Positions 38,663 through 51,172 of a stretch of 64,000 nt of DNA are shown in pieces; position 1 is the first letter of the stretch, and each line of letters starts with the position of its first letter. Position numbers and translations under genes: made by a program. The notes under the pieces are model-generated. The model was not told where the DNA came from. It saw only the letters and a program-made list of their open reading frames with translations, and did not search any database. Source of the DNA: Lineus longissimus (taxonomy: Eukaryota > Nemertea > Pilidiophora > Heteronemertea > Lineidae); assembly GCF_910592395.1 (NCBI RefSeq), contig NC_088323.1:12693501-12757500 (forward strand), read 5' to 3'.

Positions 38663-40500
38663 ATTTTTATTTATTTATTTAATAAAACCTCCTCAAAGGA
38701 GAAATATATACAGATTAAATACATCAATGACACAGATAATGCACAAAATAGATACATGTAATACATATTGCACATAACACAGTGAAAATGAATGAAAATG
38801 ACGAGTATTTAAAGTGCCAGATTCCACAGAATTCGGTGACACTGTACAGAAATTATGATTGTCTATTGTAGCGAGCAAAGACGAAGGTTTTGAGATGGCG
38901 AGCAAAAACAAATGTGCTCTCGACCTTCCTGATATTGGCAGGGAGTTGATTCCACAGGGTTGGAGCAGCACATTGAAAAGCTCTGCTACGATAGGACAAT
39001 ACCCTTCCCCTTTGCTCAACCAACAACAGACCATCAGGTGACCGGAGGCTGCGAGTTGGTTTGTAAACATGAAGAAGTTCCTGGAGATATGCGGTGCAGT
39101 ACCACGAATACATTTGTACAGTCTGATATTTGTATAAAGTGCACGTGATATTAAAAAGCTTTGGTGAGTAATTTGGCGAGCGTCCTCTCAGTAGAGTTTG
39201 GTTTGTTATATGATTCACTGGGGTATTGAAACCTGTCTTGCCTCGCTTAAATGTGAAAGCAGCTGTAAGCAGTGAGAGACCGAGTTTTAGAATAGAGTCC
39301 ATGAGGGTACCTTTTACAACAACACCACCAGAGAGATAATTAGATAAAAACGCTACATTGAGGTCCCTCGCAGGGAGCACCTTTTAAAAACACAGTAAAA
39401 TAACGAAACCTGTTGGTCATGAATAACATCTTTGATACTTGAGAGGCTAGGATAGGAGAAACCGGAGCTCAATAGACCGAAGGCTCTGCACCGTGCGGCA
39501 GAGATCCTGTTCTCAATGTGGGTCATAGGTTTCAGATCGCTTCTAAAGTCACCACAAGGGATTTCTAAACTGTTAGTGATAGCATTAGTGTCATCACCAA
39601 GGCGTAAAGAGGGGGCTTGTTTCAATGAACACTCCCCAAAAACTATACCTTTTGTTTTGACGATACCAAAAACGAAGCGCCACTTCTTAGAGTAACTGAA
39701 ACACTTGTCAAGAGGCACTTGGAGTCCGGGAACACTAGCCGCAATTAAATTTATATCGACAGCGTATGCTATATTACAAAAAATATGTTCAGCTATCCTG
39801 ACACCACATTCAGTATTCGAAAGATCACAGAGCAAGTCATCAATGAACATAATGAAAAATGTGGGTGAAAGAACACTCCCCTGGTGGATGCCTCTAGTAA
39901 TCACGAAAGTAGCAGTCTCCACTCCATGTCATCTCACATTTGCCTTCAATTTGGAGTACCAATCGTATAAAACTAACCAATGGCACAGCGGAATTCGTGG
40001 TAATAGTTTATAAAATAGCCCTGCATGCCAGACTCAATCAAAACATTTTTCTGCATCGAGGCAGCGGGTCAAAACTGGACCCCTTTTGTATGAAAGTATG
40101 TTGCGATATCGTGAATAAAAGAACAGGCAATTTCAATTCCAAGGGATCCCCTGAAACCAAATTGTGTATTGCCAAAATTGTCAACCTTAGGAATCAGTAA
40201 AAGTTCGAACATCTTGGAATAAGTAGTAATTGGACGATAGTTAGCAACAATATTAGGGTTTAGATTAGGCTTTTTAAAATAGGGTCAATAGTGCCTATGC
40301 ACCTATCGGCCCCAACAACATGCCAACGCAATATGGTTGTGAATAGCGAAGCTAACACTTGACAGAGTTCGCCAGACTTACCATACTGTAAATGTTCCGC
40401 AGTGACATTGTCTGTACCGGTAGATTTGCCGCGTTTGAGCTTGGGGATAATTTCCCGCGTTTCATATGAAGTAACAGAGCAATCACAGGACACATCACAA
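38663..40500 (-). pseudogene. Decayed LINE, minus strand
   Basis: Three collinear minus-strand pieces match a non-LTR reverse transcriptase. They are IPKLKRGKSTGTDNVTAEHL (within 40,260-40,493), GIHQGSVLSPTFFIMFIDDLL (39,353-39,922) and a C-terminal RAFQCAAPTLWNQLPANIR piece (38,853-39,380). The catalytic box usually reading YADD is YAVD here, and frames shift between the pieces. The 3' end has a TAAATAAATAAATAAA-type tail. It sits at the edge of block P'. Confidence 0.8.
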
Positions 40501-40680
40501 TTAATGGAAAATTTTATAAAATTTACATTAAAAATGTGTATGATTTATATTGGAGTTTCTATATCAAATTTATTTTTTATTAATTTTATATCAAATCGAT
40601 ATTAGTTTTTTTATATAAAGTAGATCGTACAGATTTTTTATATAAATTTTGGTAGACAAATTTTGTATAATTTTCATATA
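40501..40680. other. AT-rich junction
   Basis: Very AT-rich with several TTTTATATAAA-like stretches. No homology to the P or arm blocks was seen. Confidence 0.4.
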
Positions 40681-41802
40681 GCATTAAGGTACAATTTATA
40701 AATAAGACTTCTGTAAATTTTGTGTAAGAAAAGGGGATGGTCACTTAGCAATCATATCCGTTTTACACATAATTTACAATTTTCACATAGTTAGAATTCA
40801 TTTCCGATGCGGGTGGAATTCGTCAGCATTTTGAAGTGATTTGAATTTGGCGTATTGGCGGCTCAAACAATTAATTCCCACGATTTCCAGCGGGTGTGTT
40901 GACTTTAAGTCGTTATCAATTGTTACTATCCATTGAATCGTCACTGGATTCATGAATGTTCACCATGTTGATAAGTTCGAAGATAAAAAGCTGCGATAGA
41001 ATTCTCTTAGAACTTACTTTGGGAATGATTCTTGTGATTCGTAAAGCGTTCTCGCATGAGACATTCGTAGTTGTGGGCTGCGTAGAGCAGTATCAATATG
41101 TCAGTCCGTGAGATACGTATTCCGTTATTGTCCCTGTGTGAGACGAGTTGAGTGTTTCGGTAAAGCACGTACTGTATGATATCTCTTCGATTGGGCTAGG
41201 GGAAGAATTGTGTCATCCAGTAGGACACTCCGTTTTCACGTTGCTGGCTACCCTGGTCGCCGGCAATGTGAATGTCCGTGATCTTCTGAACACACATGGT
41301 CGTATTTACACTAAACCTGTTATAATTCGGGTGATCCGTTTGAGACAAGTTGTGTCAGTGTGACACTCCGCTTGGGACGCTGAGTTCATTTAGAGGCTGT
41401 AGCAAAATTAAAGTGAAGCTAATAGTAACGAAATATCTTAGTTTCTCCTCCAACCCCCTCCTCCCCCTCAGGAACTAAAATATTATGATTTTTGGCTTCA
41501 CTTTCCACAGTCTTGTGCTGCACCTTTTGACTTAAAGCACTTTGTGACAAACTTCAAGACGGGATTCTTATCTGCTTTAGGGCAAGTGATTAAACGGGGT
41601 TTGAAAGTCCTGGTGGTAACATGCTACCCAGGAAAAGTATATGAGGCTACCAGGCATTTAGGAGCAGACTCGGGCATTTTCAGGACCAGAAAACGCTTCA
41701 AGAAATGTTATAAACCGAGGGTAAAATGTGTTTTGTTGAGGCATGTAATGACCCCCTGACCCCTCCCCCCAAACGAAAATTTTTCGTTTCTATTGGCTTC
41801 AC

Positions 41803-42860
41803 CAGAGTCTTTCTATACAGGTTTTACTTCACTTTACGTTTCTGGTATTACCCGGTAATAAAATGTTTTTATGTAAATCAAATTGTATTGATTTTTTTAC
41901 TGGTTCTGGTAATGGTACACCCGTGCTGTCTATCTCCTACGGTACGGAAAATGTGTTTATTCCAACCGCTAGATGACATTTGCTTCAGGTGAAACCAATC
42001 CCTATGACACCTGGTCAGCTGTAGCGTAGCTCCAGACTGAAACTATGACCTAAACATGTATTTCTATGACATGTCAATGTCCATGAAGAAACTTTTACCA
42101 CCATTTGGACATTTTGCTATAATGATGGGAGATAAATCCAGTCATCCATACTGGGTCAAATCACATTTCACAACAGAGACGTCTACCACAGTGTTACTTT
42201 GAGAATCCTCAGTTTTAGGGGGGGGGGGGGTTAACAAGAAAAAGTCAAGAATGAGTTAATGCGCTTTCATTTAATACTTATGTACTCAAAGATTGGTTGC
42301 TTTACAACATGTCAAGGACGGTTGACATTAACACTTGATCTATATTGACATCACTGATCTGGTTTGATAACACACACATCATCACAGGATTCATCAGGGC
42401 AATGTCTTACTTTCCTTCAGTCCCTTTCTCAACGCTTTTTGACCTTTCAACACCTGCTTGGTTTTTTCCTGAATAGTGTCCTTTACCGATCGCGCCAGCG
42501 AAAAACCCCTCAAGACCAGATACAACTTCACTACTTTCCTGAATAAATTCAGTTGTTGGTCATGCTCAGGAAGCAGACTTGAAAGATCGTCTAAATTAAC
42601 CGGAAAATCTTGAAAGACAACTCCCTCGTCCGCCATTTTTGTTGTTAGTGTCTTCCTCATTCGGAACGGTTCGGAGAAACTCGGTGAGCTTCGGCGAAAA
42701 AGCGCGCCACCATCGGAAGTTGATAGAACTGACTTACGACGTTTGCGCAAAATTTAAGAAAAAATTAAAGGGCTTCATCTGGCTCCAGTTAATTGCCCGA
42801 GAGAGCCGTGTGATCAAAGGAAAGTTGCCGGTGACCAGACCCTTGTATAGAAAGACTCTG
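41803..42860. mobile_element. hAT-like element, 1.06 kb
   Basis: The TIR is 17 bp (CAGAGTCTTTCTATACA), inverted at the right end. GGCTTCAC precedes the element and GGCTTCAC recurs at 42,860-42,867, giving a 7-8 bp target duplication. A CAG-starting TIR with an 8-bp duplication fits hAT. A poly-G run lies at about 42,221-42,230. It encodes one short ORF on the minus strand and no transposase. Confidence 0.7.
42394..42636 (-). CDS. Small unknown ORF inside hAT-like element
   Basis: An 80-aa frame starts at ATG in an AAAATGGCGGAC context and runs to TGA. Hydrophobic-aspartate N-terminal residues (FQDFPVNLDDLSSLLP) precede a Lys/Arg-rich helical C terminus (KLYLVLRGFSLARSV, then KTKQVLKGQKALRKGLK). 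It looks like protein sequence rather than noise: no low complexity and a good start context. The family is not recognised. It could be an exon captured from a host gene or a remnant of the element's own protein. Confidence 0.4.
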   Translation of the reverse strand: MADEGVVFQDFPVNLDDLSSLLPEHDQQLNLFRKVVKLYLVLRGFSLARSVKDTIQEKTKQVLKGQKALRKGLKESKTLP

Positions 42861-44936
42861 GCTTCACCTTAATTTTGCTACAACTCTTTAGAAGTTATGA
42901 CCACGGCCCCTTTTCCTGATTGGCTCAGGGCCTATGTGCCTGTCATTTTGAAGCCTTGCTGTGAAATCATCTCCAAAAACGCCAATGGCAGGACATGATG
43001 TCATGACCATTAGAAGTCCGATGTCCGACAACTAGACATATCAATGTCGAATGGCATCGAACGACAAAATGAATCATATCTATTGGGGCTTGGCATCGTT
43101 ATGTTGGATTGGTGCGCACGAAAACTAATTACTTTACTGGAATTCTCCGGTTATACGCATAAGACAGATACAGACTCTGATCCAGGTTGCAGCAGCTTAG
43201 GTGTAATCCTCCTTTTCTGAATTGCTTCATGCACTGTTCTGACACTAAAAGTGACCACTCTTTCCCATTCACGGGTCACTGTCTGTAATGCAATGCAACA
43301 GAAGTGTTGAGAAATTCTCCGTGAGGGTCGCCGACCTTTCAAGAACCACGTCGATTTCTATAAACAGTTTACCGCTAGTGTACGACCTTGAGCCGTTCTT
43401 TTCAAACCTTTATTCATAAGCAAACCTTATCAAACGATAGTTGTGGCTAAAATTCCTGACTAGAAATAAAATATAACTGTTTTTAAAATATCTTATGCTT
43501 TATTAAAAACAGTGTACATTATGCAAAGCCTGTTTGAAGTCGTGTCACGATCTTTTGAGATTTTGAAACTTTGAGGCTGGGAAGTTCCTCATGTTAAATT
43601 CTCAACCCATCATGTCTGTAGTGGTTCGATGTTAAAAGTTTAATATTACATGCAATCTAACGTATAATTTTGTATACGTGGACTGTTAAAACTTTGTTTT
43701 GATAACGTTAAGTGATTTTGGTTCAAAACCTCCCCTTATATAGCTTTTGATCTCGATCGTTTAAGAGTCTATTTGAAGTATCACTACGCGTGTCCTGGGA
43801 GATGCGCATGTGCACATCATTGAAAAGGAGTAATAGTAGTCAAGGTGCCTCTTCGGGCCGTCAGGTCTGTCCAAATATCAGTCACGTGACAGGCGGACCT
43901 GATACTTCAATGCGTTTAATGTCTTTATGTCTCCCAAACATACAATCAAGGCAAAATACAGTTCCTCTATGTATAATCAGGACCTATCTATGTATGGTAT
44001 GTGTATGTTACGACTAATATCTATGTATGGTCTGTGTATGTTTTAAGTATTGCCCACGCTCCTCTAGTACATGGTATTGAACCATGAAACGTGTGATGAC
44101 AGTTAAGTTAGAAAGTCGCTGATGGAGGCCATGCCAGATCTCTAACATGGTCGGAAACATTTCCAGGGGACACTGTGAATACTCACCAGTAGGTGGCGCA
44201 GCATGCCTACGCACTTTGTAAAATTCACACCACTTGTCTTGCGATTCATGGTGCATGACAAAGTGGGTTAGTTTTAAAGGTGTCGTATATCGGATTCCAA
44301 AATATCTTGCACAGCATATGGTTGATGGAGATATGTTAATGCTAGCGAATGGCTTTTCGAATGCACCGACATCATTCTTTCGGAATAAAAATTCTTGGAC
44401 GCCTTTTAATTAGAAAGAAAATAGTTTTTGTGTTGGACGTTCTGCAGAAAATCTTCAGTTACATACATAAATGTCTAATCCAGTGTCCTACACAACAACA
44501 TGCCTGTATACCAGGGAAAAGCACCAAGGCATTTATACGTGGCGGTTCTTTCCTGCTCCCTGTTGTATGAAAACACAGTAACATGTGGAACATAAAAAAC
44601 CGTCACGCCGTTGCACAATTACCACATCTGTCAGAGGCGGGAAAAAATCATATAAATATTCGCCGAGTGGAATAATTTTTTCACCGTTGAATAATTTTTA
44701 CTGTTCCATGGCTTGAAGTGCGATATCTATTTTATCACACCCAACTACTACGTTGATTTGATATACCCCCAGAACTGCAAATTTCACACAGCCATTTTTG
44801 TTCCGTGACGTCACCATAGAATAATGCCATACAATAGTAAAGATTATCGCACGGCCACGAGAATACTCGAGATCATTTCTCGTGCAATCCGTGCTCTGAC
44901 TGTTAAAAGACCGTCCGCTTTTCCGTCATTTTCATT

Positions 44937-45134
44937 AGGGCCGTTTAGACGACGCGAAAAAATCCGGATGCGTCCCGAATCCGGATTAATTTTTCGTCGT
45001 GTAAACGCAAAAAGATCCGGATCAATGTGGTTGCATCCGGACTAAAAAGGTACCATCGCCTTGGGTGGTTTTAATCCGGATTCATCCAGATTCGATCCGA
45101 ATGCGGTCTTTTCGCCTGTCGTCTAAACGGCCCT
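44937..45134. mobile_element. 198-bp MITE with ATCCGGAT repeats
   Basis: Inverted ends AGGGCCGTTTAGACGAC are flanked by ATT on both sides (44,934-44,936 and 45,135-45,137). Inside are six or more whole or partial copies of ATCCGGAT, itself a palindrome. A 3-bp duplication could fit PIF/Harbinger. No coding capacity. Confidence 0.75.
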
Positions 45135-45137
45135 ATT

Positions 45138-48100
45138 GTCATCCTTATTTACATTATTACGTCGGAATTCAGCCACGTCGCGAAGTCACGACGATGTCTT
45201 AGTCAGCTCAAGCGTTACGTCTTCCTCGATGTTTTCGGGTCAAAAAATGACAAAACTTTTTTTACCATCATTTATTTTCTCGTTATTATGGGGATATTTC
45301 CACACACGCTTTTCAGCAAATGCACAACTTGTGCAAGGGAAATAGCCCAAACTTTGGACTCGAATCGACAAACAGAGAAATTTCGACGATTGGTTGGTTG
45401 TGTCGTCACAACCTATCATCCACCAGGACCGATTCCGTCTCAGCCGTGGATTGACCCAAGGGAAAGGCCGAGGACACGACACTCGTTACGAATGAACAAC
45501 TGCCGTGTGATAAAGTTTCTTTGTATAGACGATGATTTGAAGCGCGGTGATTCAGCCCTTAAACAGCTTAAATCGGTTCAAAACACATACATGTATGTAA
45601 ATACATGATAAAAACAGGGTTACATTACAACATACTCGAAGATTTTTGAGTAAATCTCCACATTTATGGTATTTTCTTAAAGCATTCTTGCTGCATACAT
45701 TTACTTACATCAGAAATGCAACACACGTGCAATGGAGCTGAATGGGTAAATCTCGTCCTGGGTGCACCTTGTCTGAGGTTGAAAATAATATGCAAACCAC
45801 GTATAATCTCGTGCCAAAGATTTTCTCCATTTTCCTCTAAAATGTTTATCAATATGGATTTAATACAGCAAAAATTATCGTTTTTTTTTGTTGGGGATGA
45901 TGATGATGATGAAGATGATGAAGATGACCAGCTGCTTTTATCGTGCCATGTTGGTGGAACCCGAACCTACGTTTTTACGCCTCATTTACAATTCGTGTTC
46001 AGCAAAACGCACGCATACCACACCTCGGACACAGGTTTTAATCGGCACACATTTCAAGCTGGATGCACATACATATCGTTAAAAGCACCCGGAATCATTC
46101 TCAGTGCAGTTAAGGTGCACCCGGGATGCACTATTTCAGATGCTTATACTTGCTTGAGTATCTGCATTGGAGAATGATCCTACACATTTCCACTAATTGC
46201 GTGAGGAAATAACACTCGGCTCATTGTTACAAGTTGAAAGCTTGTTTGTGGTCTATTTTGATTCAGAATGATGATACCATCAGGATAATTCCAGCACAGC
46301 AGGTACCAGCTTCACTCCTAGACCGAAGGTTGATTACGTAAGGTTACTACCATGTACTTCCCCCAGGTATCAGCGAAATCAGGATTATCAACAAAACTCA
46401 GCCGGAAGGACATCGGAGATGATTTCTTAATTATTCCTGAAAGTTTCTCTGAACCCGAAGATCAAAATTAGCGTTAGTGATATAATTTCTCTAAAGGGGT
46501 CGCCACCCATGCATAGAATTTCTAAGGCGATATATTTGTGTATTTCTTTTACCTCATCTTAACAACCGCCTTGAAAGTATAAAGTCCTGATCATTCTGTT
46601 CCCGTCCAGTCAGCTCTAGTAAATTTAGGCCCACTGGGATTCCATGAACGGGAGGCGAGTTTGATTGAATCCAGGCTATGCAATCCGATGATGCAAAATC
46701 CAGCGTCCAGCATCTAGAATCTAAAATCTTGAGTCCAGCTTTTATCAACTACTGTGTTCAGAGCATCAAGATGATATCCCATTCAATCAAAGCTGGATAA
46801 TAGTAATAGCAGACATGTAACCATTATTTAATGAAACATGGACATCAGGGCTTGCAAACATATCAAACTCAGAGACTTTCACAAGGAACAAGATGCAAGC
46901 TGAAACCTCCGAATAACGCATTCTTTCAATTTCAATTTCATCATGTATAGAGCTGTGAGGCAATAAAAGTATCGTGGTCGAACTCTTTCCACCAATTCTC
47001 TCTCACTTACCAGGACGAAGGCAGGATCTCATTTGAAAGACGGTTGCTCACTTTAAAAGAACGTCTTTCAAACCAGACGGTTCTGCTTATCGCATGTGTA
47101 AATTCACCTACAAGACATTGTGGAGTATGAAACGTCATATGAGAAAAGATATCAATGAATTTCTTCATGTAACAAAGTATTGCGTTAGTTGTCGAAAAGT
47201 GAAATGGTTCGATGTCTAGTCTAGCTTTGATTTATAGATTTAAATCATATTCAACTTTGAGGAAGTTTCGCATGATAAGAAATGATAACGGTCTGAAAAC
47301 TTGTATCCCCTCCGAGCTGTACAATATCTGTATTCTCACCTTTTTAAAGAGGTCCCGTCATTACACAAACGAAATAACATAACCAGTGATATGAAAGAAA
47401 TGCTTTATTTCAAATACGATTGAATGTTTGAAACCAGCCAGGATCTTGGTTGATGGTCTGAATAAGGTTGTATGGTACAATACATACACATCTAAACACA
47501 CATACAAGTATATGTACAGTTACTTGCATTGACTAAGATAAGCTGACAGTTGCCAATTATCAGACCTTTTTTGATGTGATATAATTATGATGTGCTCTTA
47601 ATCAGCAAATGAGGGTTTAATTTGTTCACGCAGAATACGTGTCTTTTCTTCACACAATAAATACTTTTGCGGTCAACTGTTTACTATCACCAAATTTTGG
47701 CCAGGCGATTATTCTTTCATTCGCACCAACAATAAGCATATGATGTGAGACAAACTTGGCATCTAAGGTCATCAATAACGAAGGCGAGGCATCCACATCA
47801 GATTGTTCAAGGCATGGCCCAAAATTTAACATAAAAAGTAACTTAGCATGTTTTTTTAGATTGAAACTTGTAGCTCTCCTTTGGGTCATAAACGATGTCG
47901 GTTACAATTTTCGACCGATGAACCTCAACGACGAGGATATATGATCCTAGCAAAGACATAATTACAGAGTCTCCCAATGTTCTGAATAGATAATCACGAA
48001 AGATAATCGACGTGGATGTATTATGCTCGTACGGATTTTGTAGGATTTTAGTAGAGTGTGTTCTGGCTGACGATTTAAAGAGATTACCATTTATATCACA

Positions 48101-48328
48101 ATTCTGACATATCCACATTAAGTGATTGAACTATGTCGGCTTCAGACATAAGAAAGTAGCGAATCCCTTTTAGGCTTTTAACATACTGAAGTTTAAGAAC
48201 GAAGCCTACGTCTACTATACCAATCTAACCAAGACATAGATAGGTTTTTTCCTGTTCTTGTGCTTCAGAAATTTGCATCGAAAGGTCAACTCCAAGAAAA
48301 CATTCTCACCGCATGAAACCATTTTGAA
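45138..48328. other. No supported gene
   Basis: The longest frame (45,716-46,177, plus strand) includes a GAT-repeat poly-Asp stretch (45,896-45,930) and is not protein-like elsewhere. Minus-strand frames at 47,650-48,118 are short, lack recognisable motifs and may be exons or chance. Confidence 0.4.
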
Positions 48329-48628
48329 CTATTCGGACGTCGAGATTTTAGGACCGAGGCTTTTCTCAAGTTCATCATACGGTAGAATCAACTCTCGGCA
48401 ATTTCCATGGCCATTCAAATCCACTTGAAATGCTCGACCTTTTTCATAAGCAGATTTCCGTCCACGACGAGTGCTAACGCATATGACATCGTGGCCATAT
48501 TCGCCAGCAATGTATGTGAGCTTGTTAAAATGAAAATGAGATACCATTTTAAAATCACCGCTTATATCATTATGGTGATTTGGCATTTTGGCCAACGTAT
48601 TATGGTGTATATTAATAATGTACAGCAT
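48329..48628 (-). other. Possible exon, weakly glycosyltransferase-like
   Basis: This 99-residue frame contains MVSHFHFNKLTYIAGEYGHDV, whose spacing (SHF...L..IA...GH.V) recalls the N-terminal domain of GT1/UDP-glycosyltransferases. The remainder is unmatched and no splice-joined partner could be fixed. It may be a chance frame or an old pseudogene exon. Confidence 0.2.
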
Positions 48629-49206
48629 TCTCTGAACATAACTTTCGTTGTTTGCATCAGCACATTTGACTCGCGATTTCCGGCATGACAGCTGTTGTCA
48701 TTGCTTACCGCGTTCTAATTTGGCTTCGCCATCTTTTCATTGTCAGTGTGCATCGGTTTCACCGCAAATTATCGCGTGTTTAATTCATATTCCCTTTTTG
48801 AAGCGCTTGTGATAAATTCTTGTTGACATGGCACGGCAAGTCAGCCATTATCACGTGATCGTGTTGTGTCCCATTTACGCGGTTGCTAAGAATATCCTTG
48901 CGCGTATTATGGTGTATACAATGTACAGCATTATCTGTACATAACTTTCGTTGTTTGCGTCAGCACATTTGACTCGCGATTTCCGGCATGACAGCTGTTG
49001 TCATTGCTTACCACGTTCTAATTTGGCTTCGCCATCTTTTCATTGTCAGTGTGCATCGGTTTCACCGCATGTTATCGCGTGTTTAATTCATATTCCCTTT
49101 TTGAAGCGCTTGTGATAAATTCTTGTTGACATAGCACGGCAAGTCAGCCATTATCACGTGATCGTGTTGTGTCCCATTTACGCGGTTGCTAAGAATATCC
49201 TTGCGC
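48596..49206. repeat. Tandem duplication, 307-bp unit, two copies
   Basis: The unit starting CGTATTATGGTGTAT at 48,596 recurs at 48,903. The copies differ by only a few bases and small indels over about 305 bp. The first copy overlaps the start of the minus-strand frame at 48,329-48,628. Confidence 0.92.
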
Positions 49207-50390
49207 TTGACTTAGATCGTCAATTCATAATAATTCGATTAATAACCGTGGTTGTGCGTTTAACCGCGATTCCAGTCACTTTTATTTATTCCGTGTGACT
49301 GATATTTAATCTGGTTTCTATGCAATAAGTTGTCCTTATTAGTTTTTGGGACCTCGTAAGCCTGTTCGTCTCCAACCATAGTTGCTAGGGGGCGTTTCTT
49401 CTTCCCATTCCGACTTCGTCTTCGAGGTTAAATTACAGTTATATCTAGTAGTATCCAGTTTATAAATGAACGTTTTCATAGCGTTATTCCATCCGTTTTT
49501 TAATTATAACTTGGCTCGGAGCAAAAGATGGCTACCACGAAGTGTCTATCCATCCAAGTTGCAGTCCACGAGGCCCAAACCAACAGGTCTGGAAATCAAA
49601 ATAATATTGTGCTGGTACACGTATCACAGTGACGAAGTGTTCATCAGTTCATTTGAATTGCAGTCATCATCAGACGACTTTATAATTCACCCTCAAAGTT
49701 GAATTGTAGGTGAACGATTTATTCCTCAGTTGACTGTACGCCATGCATTCGAACGAGAATTGGGTTTCTGTTTCAACAGCGACATTCGTACAAACATTAT
49801 ATTGCCTTATTTCCAGTTCGATTTCACTGTGTCGTGCGAGTTCTACATTTGGTCGACACGATCCATCGCCTAGTCGAGAATATTCCTCAACTCTACTGGT
49901 AATCGTGATGGTTTTATAAATTCGAAGTTCACGCGTACTGTTGATAATTTCATCCACTGTGAGTACTTCATCATTAAGGCATCGCACCGGCCAAATGTAC
50001 GAGTCATATATTACATGTACTAAGTTACACGATCGCCGAAAACATTTCTCACATGATTTGCGCGATGCGCGGATGATGGTTATCGTTAAATATACAAGCT
50101 GTCTAAATTATACTGTTTAGGGAGACTGGCCTCAGGCTCTGGGAGGCAACCAGTCTATGACTAACGAAATTACCAAATCAAAGAACACAGTACAGGCCTG
50201 CCTGTCATCCAGGCAACAGCACAGAGAAAGAAAGAAAACCTGGCCGATGACGGAGAGCACCGACGATCCGGCGTCTAACCGGGTGTGCACGCAACAGCAT
50301 CGAATAATGTGTAATGGCAATTTTAAAGGTTTTGGGACTTAAGTGTTTTTTTACCCCAGTTTAAATTTCCCTCCAAGTTTAACTTGTCTT
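49207..50390. other. No supported gene; one minus-strand frame
   Basis: A 105-residue minus-strand frame at 49,670-49,987 has a balanced composition and several Cys (CRPNVEL, YNVCTNV, SFECMAY). It might be an extracellular-domain exon, but it is not recognised. The rest shows nothing. Confidence 0.25.
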
Positions 50391-51172
50391 ATTCCTGGGA
50401 CCAAGTTTGGGTTGATCTATACTTGCTGGACCCAGGTTACTTGACCCCTTGTTTTTGGTAAGGAAGATCCCTTCCTCAGCTCTATCTGTTTTAGTTTCTG
50501 TGAGGAGCAGTCTTGTTATGGCCCTCTAACGTTTTGGTAAGATGACCCAATGTAAGATAAAATGGGGTAATTGTAGCCCCTTTTTCACCTATAACTTTGG
50601 TTACGCAAGAGATTTCCAGGCAGATTCACTAAAACCGGCCTGCATCTTGTAGTGGCACTTCTCCCAATTTTACAGCCTGCAATTTAGGACACTTTGTCTA
50701 AAACAATGCCTCTGAGAGACAACATAAGACTCGTGGTCAGGGGCTACAAATACCCCGTGGCCTTAGGGTATTCCTGGGACCAAGTTTTATTCCTGGGACC
50801 AAGTTTGGGTTGATCTATACTTGCTGGACCCAGGTTACTTGACCCCTTGTTTTTGGTAAGGAAGATCCCTTCCTCAGCTCTATCTGTTTTAGTTTCTGTG
50901 AGGAGCAGTCTTGTTATGGCCCTCTAACGTTTTGGTAAGATGACCCAATGTAAGATAAAATGGGGTAATTGTAGCCCCTTTTTCACCTATAACTTTGGTT
51001 ACGCAAGAGATTTCCAGGCAGATTCACTAAAACCGGCCTGCATCTTGTAGTGGCACTTCTCCCAATTTTACAGCCTGCAATTTAGGACACTTTGTCTAAA
51101 ACAATGCCTCTGAGAGACAACATAAGACTCGTGGTCAGGGGCTACAAATACCCCGTGGCCTTAGGGTATTTG
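50391..51172. repeat. Tandem duplication, 398-bp unit, two copies
   Basis: ATTCCTGGGACCAAGTTTGG starts each unit at 50,391 and 50,789, and the copies look essentially identical. Each contains one inverted and one direct GGGGCTACAAWTACCCC-type motif. Confidence 0.93.

Larger units (their letters stand above)
41395..42885. mobile_element. GGCTGYAGCA MITE in copy C, split by another element
   Basis: The ends GGCTGTAGCAAAATTAAAGT (41,395) and TAATTTTGCTACA (about 42,870-42,882) belong to the MITE. The second half is displaced by the insertion at 41,803-42,860. Confidence 0.5.
40681..44770. repeat. Diverged arm, copy C
   Basis: It has the same orientation as copy R: 40,681-40,830 matches 14,641-14,790, and 40,955-44,770 matches 24,613-28,500. 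Divergence is clearly higher than between A and R. It lacks the mariner-type MITE and the ACCGGTG element shared by A, B and R, and carries its own TIR element inside the GGCTGYAGCA MITE. Confidence 0.85.

Noticed and set aside
45716-46177. 153-aa ORF with acidic stretch
   Set aside because: The acidic stretch is a GAT repeat and the remainder lacks protein-like character.
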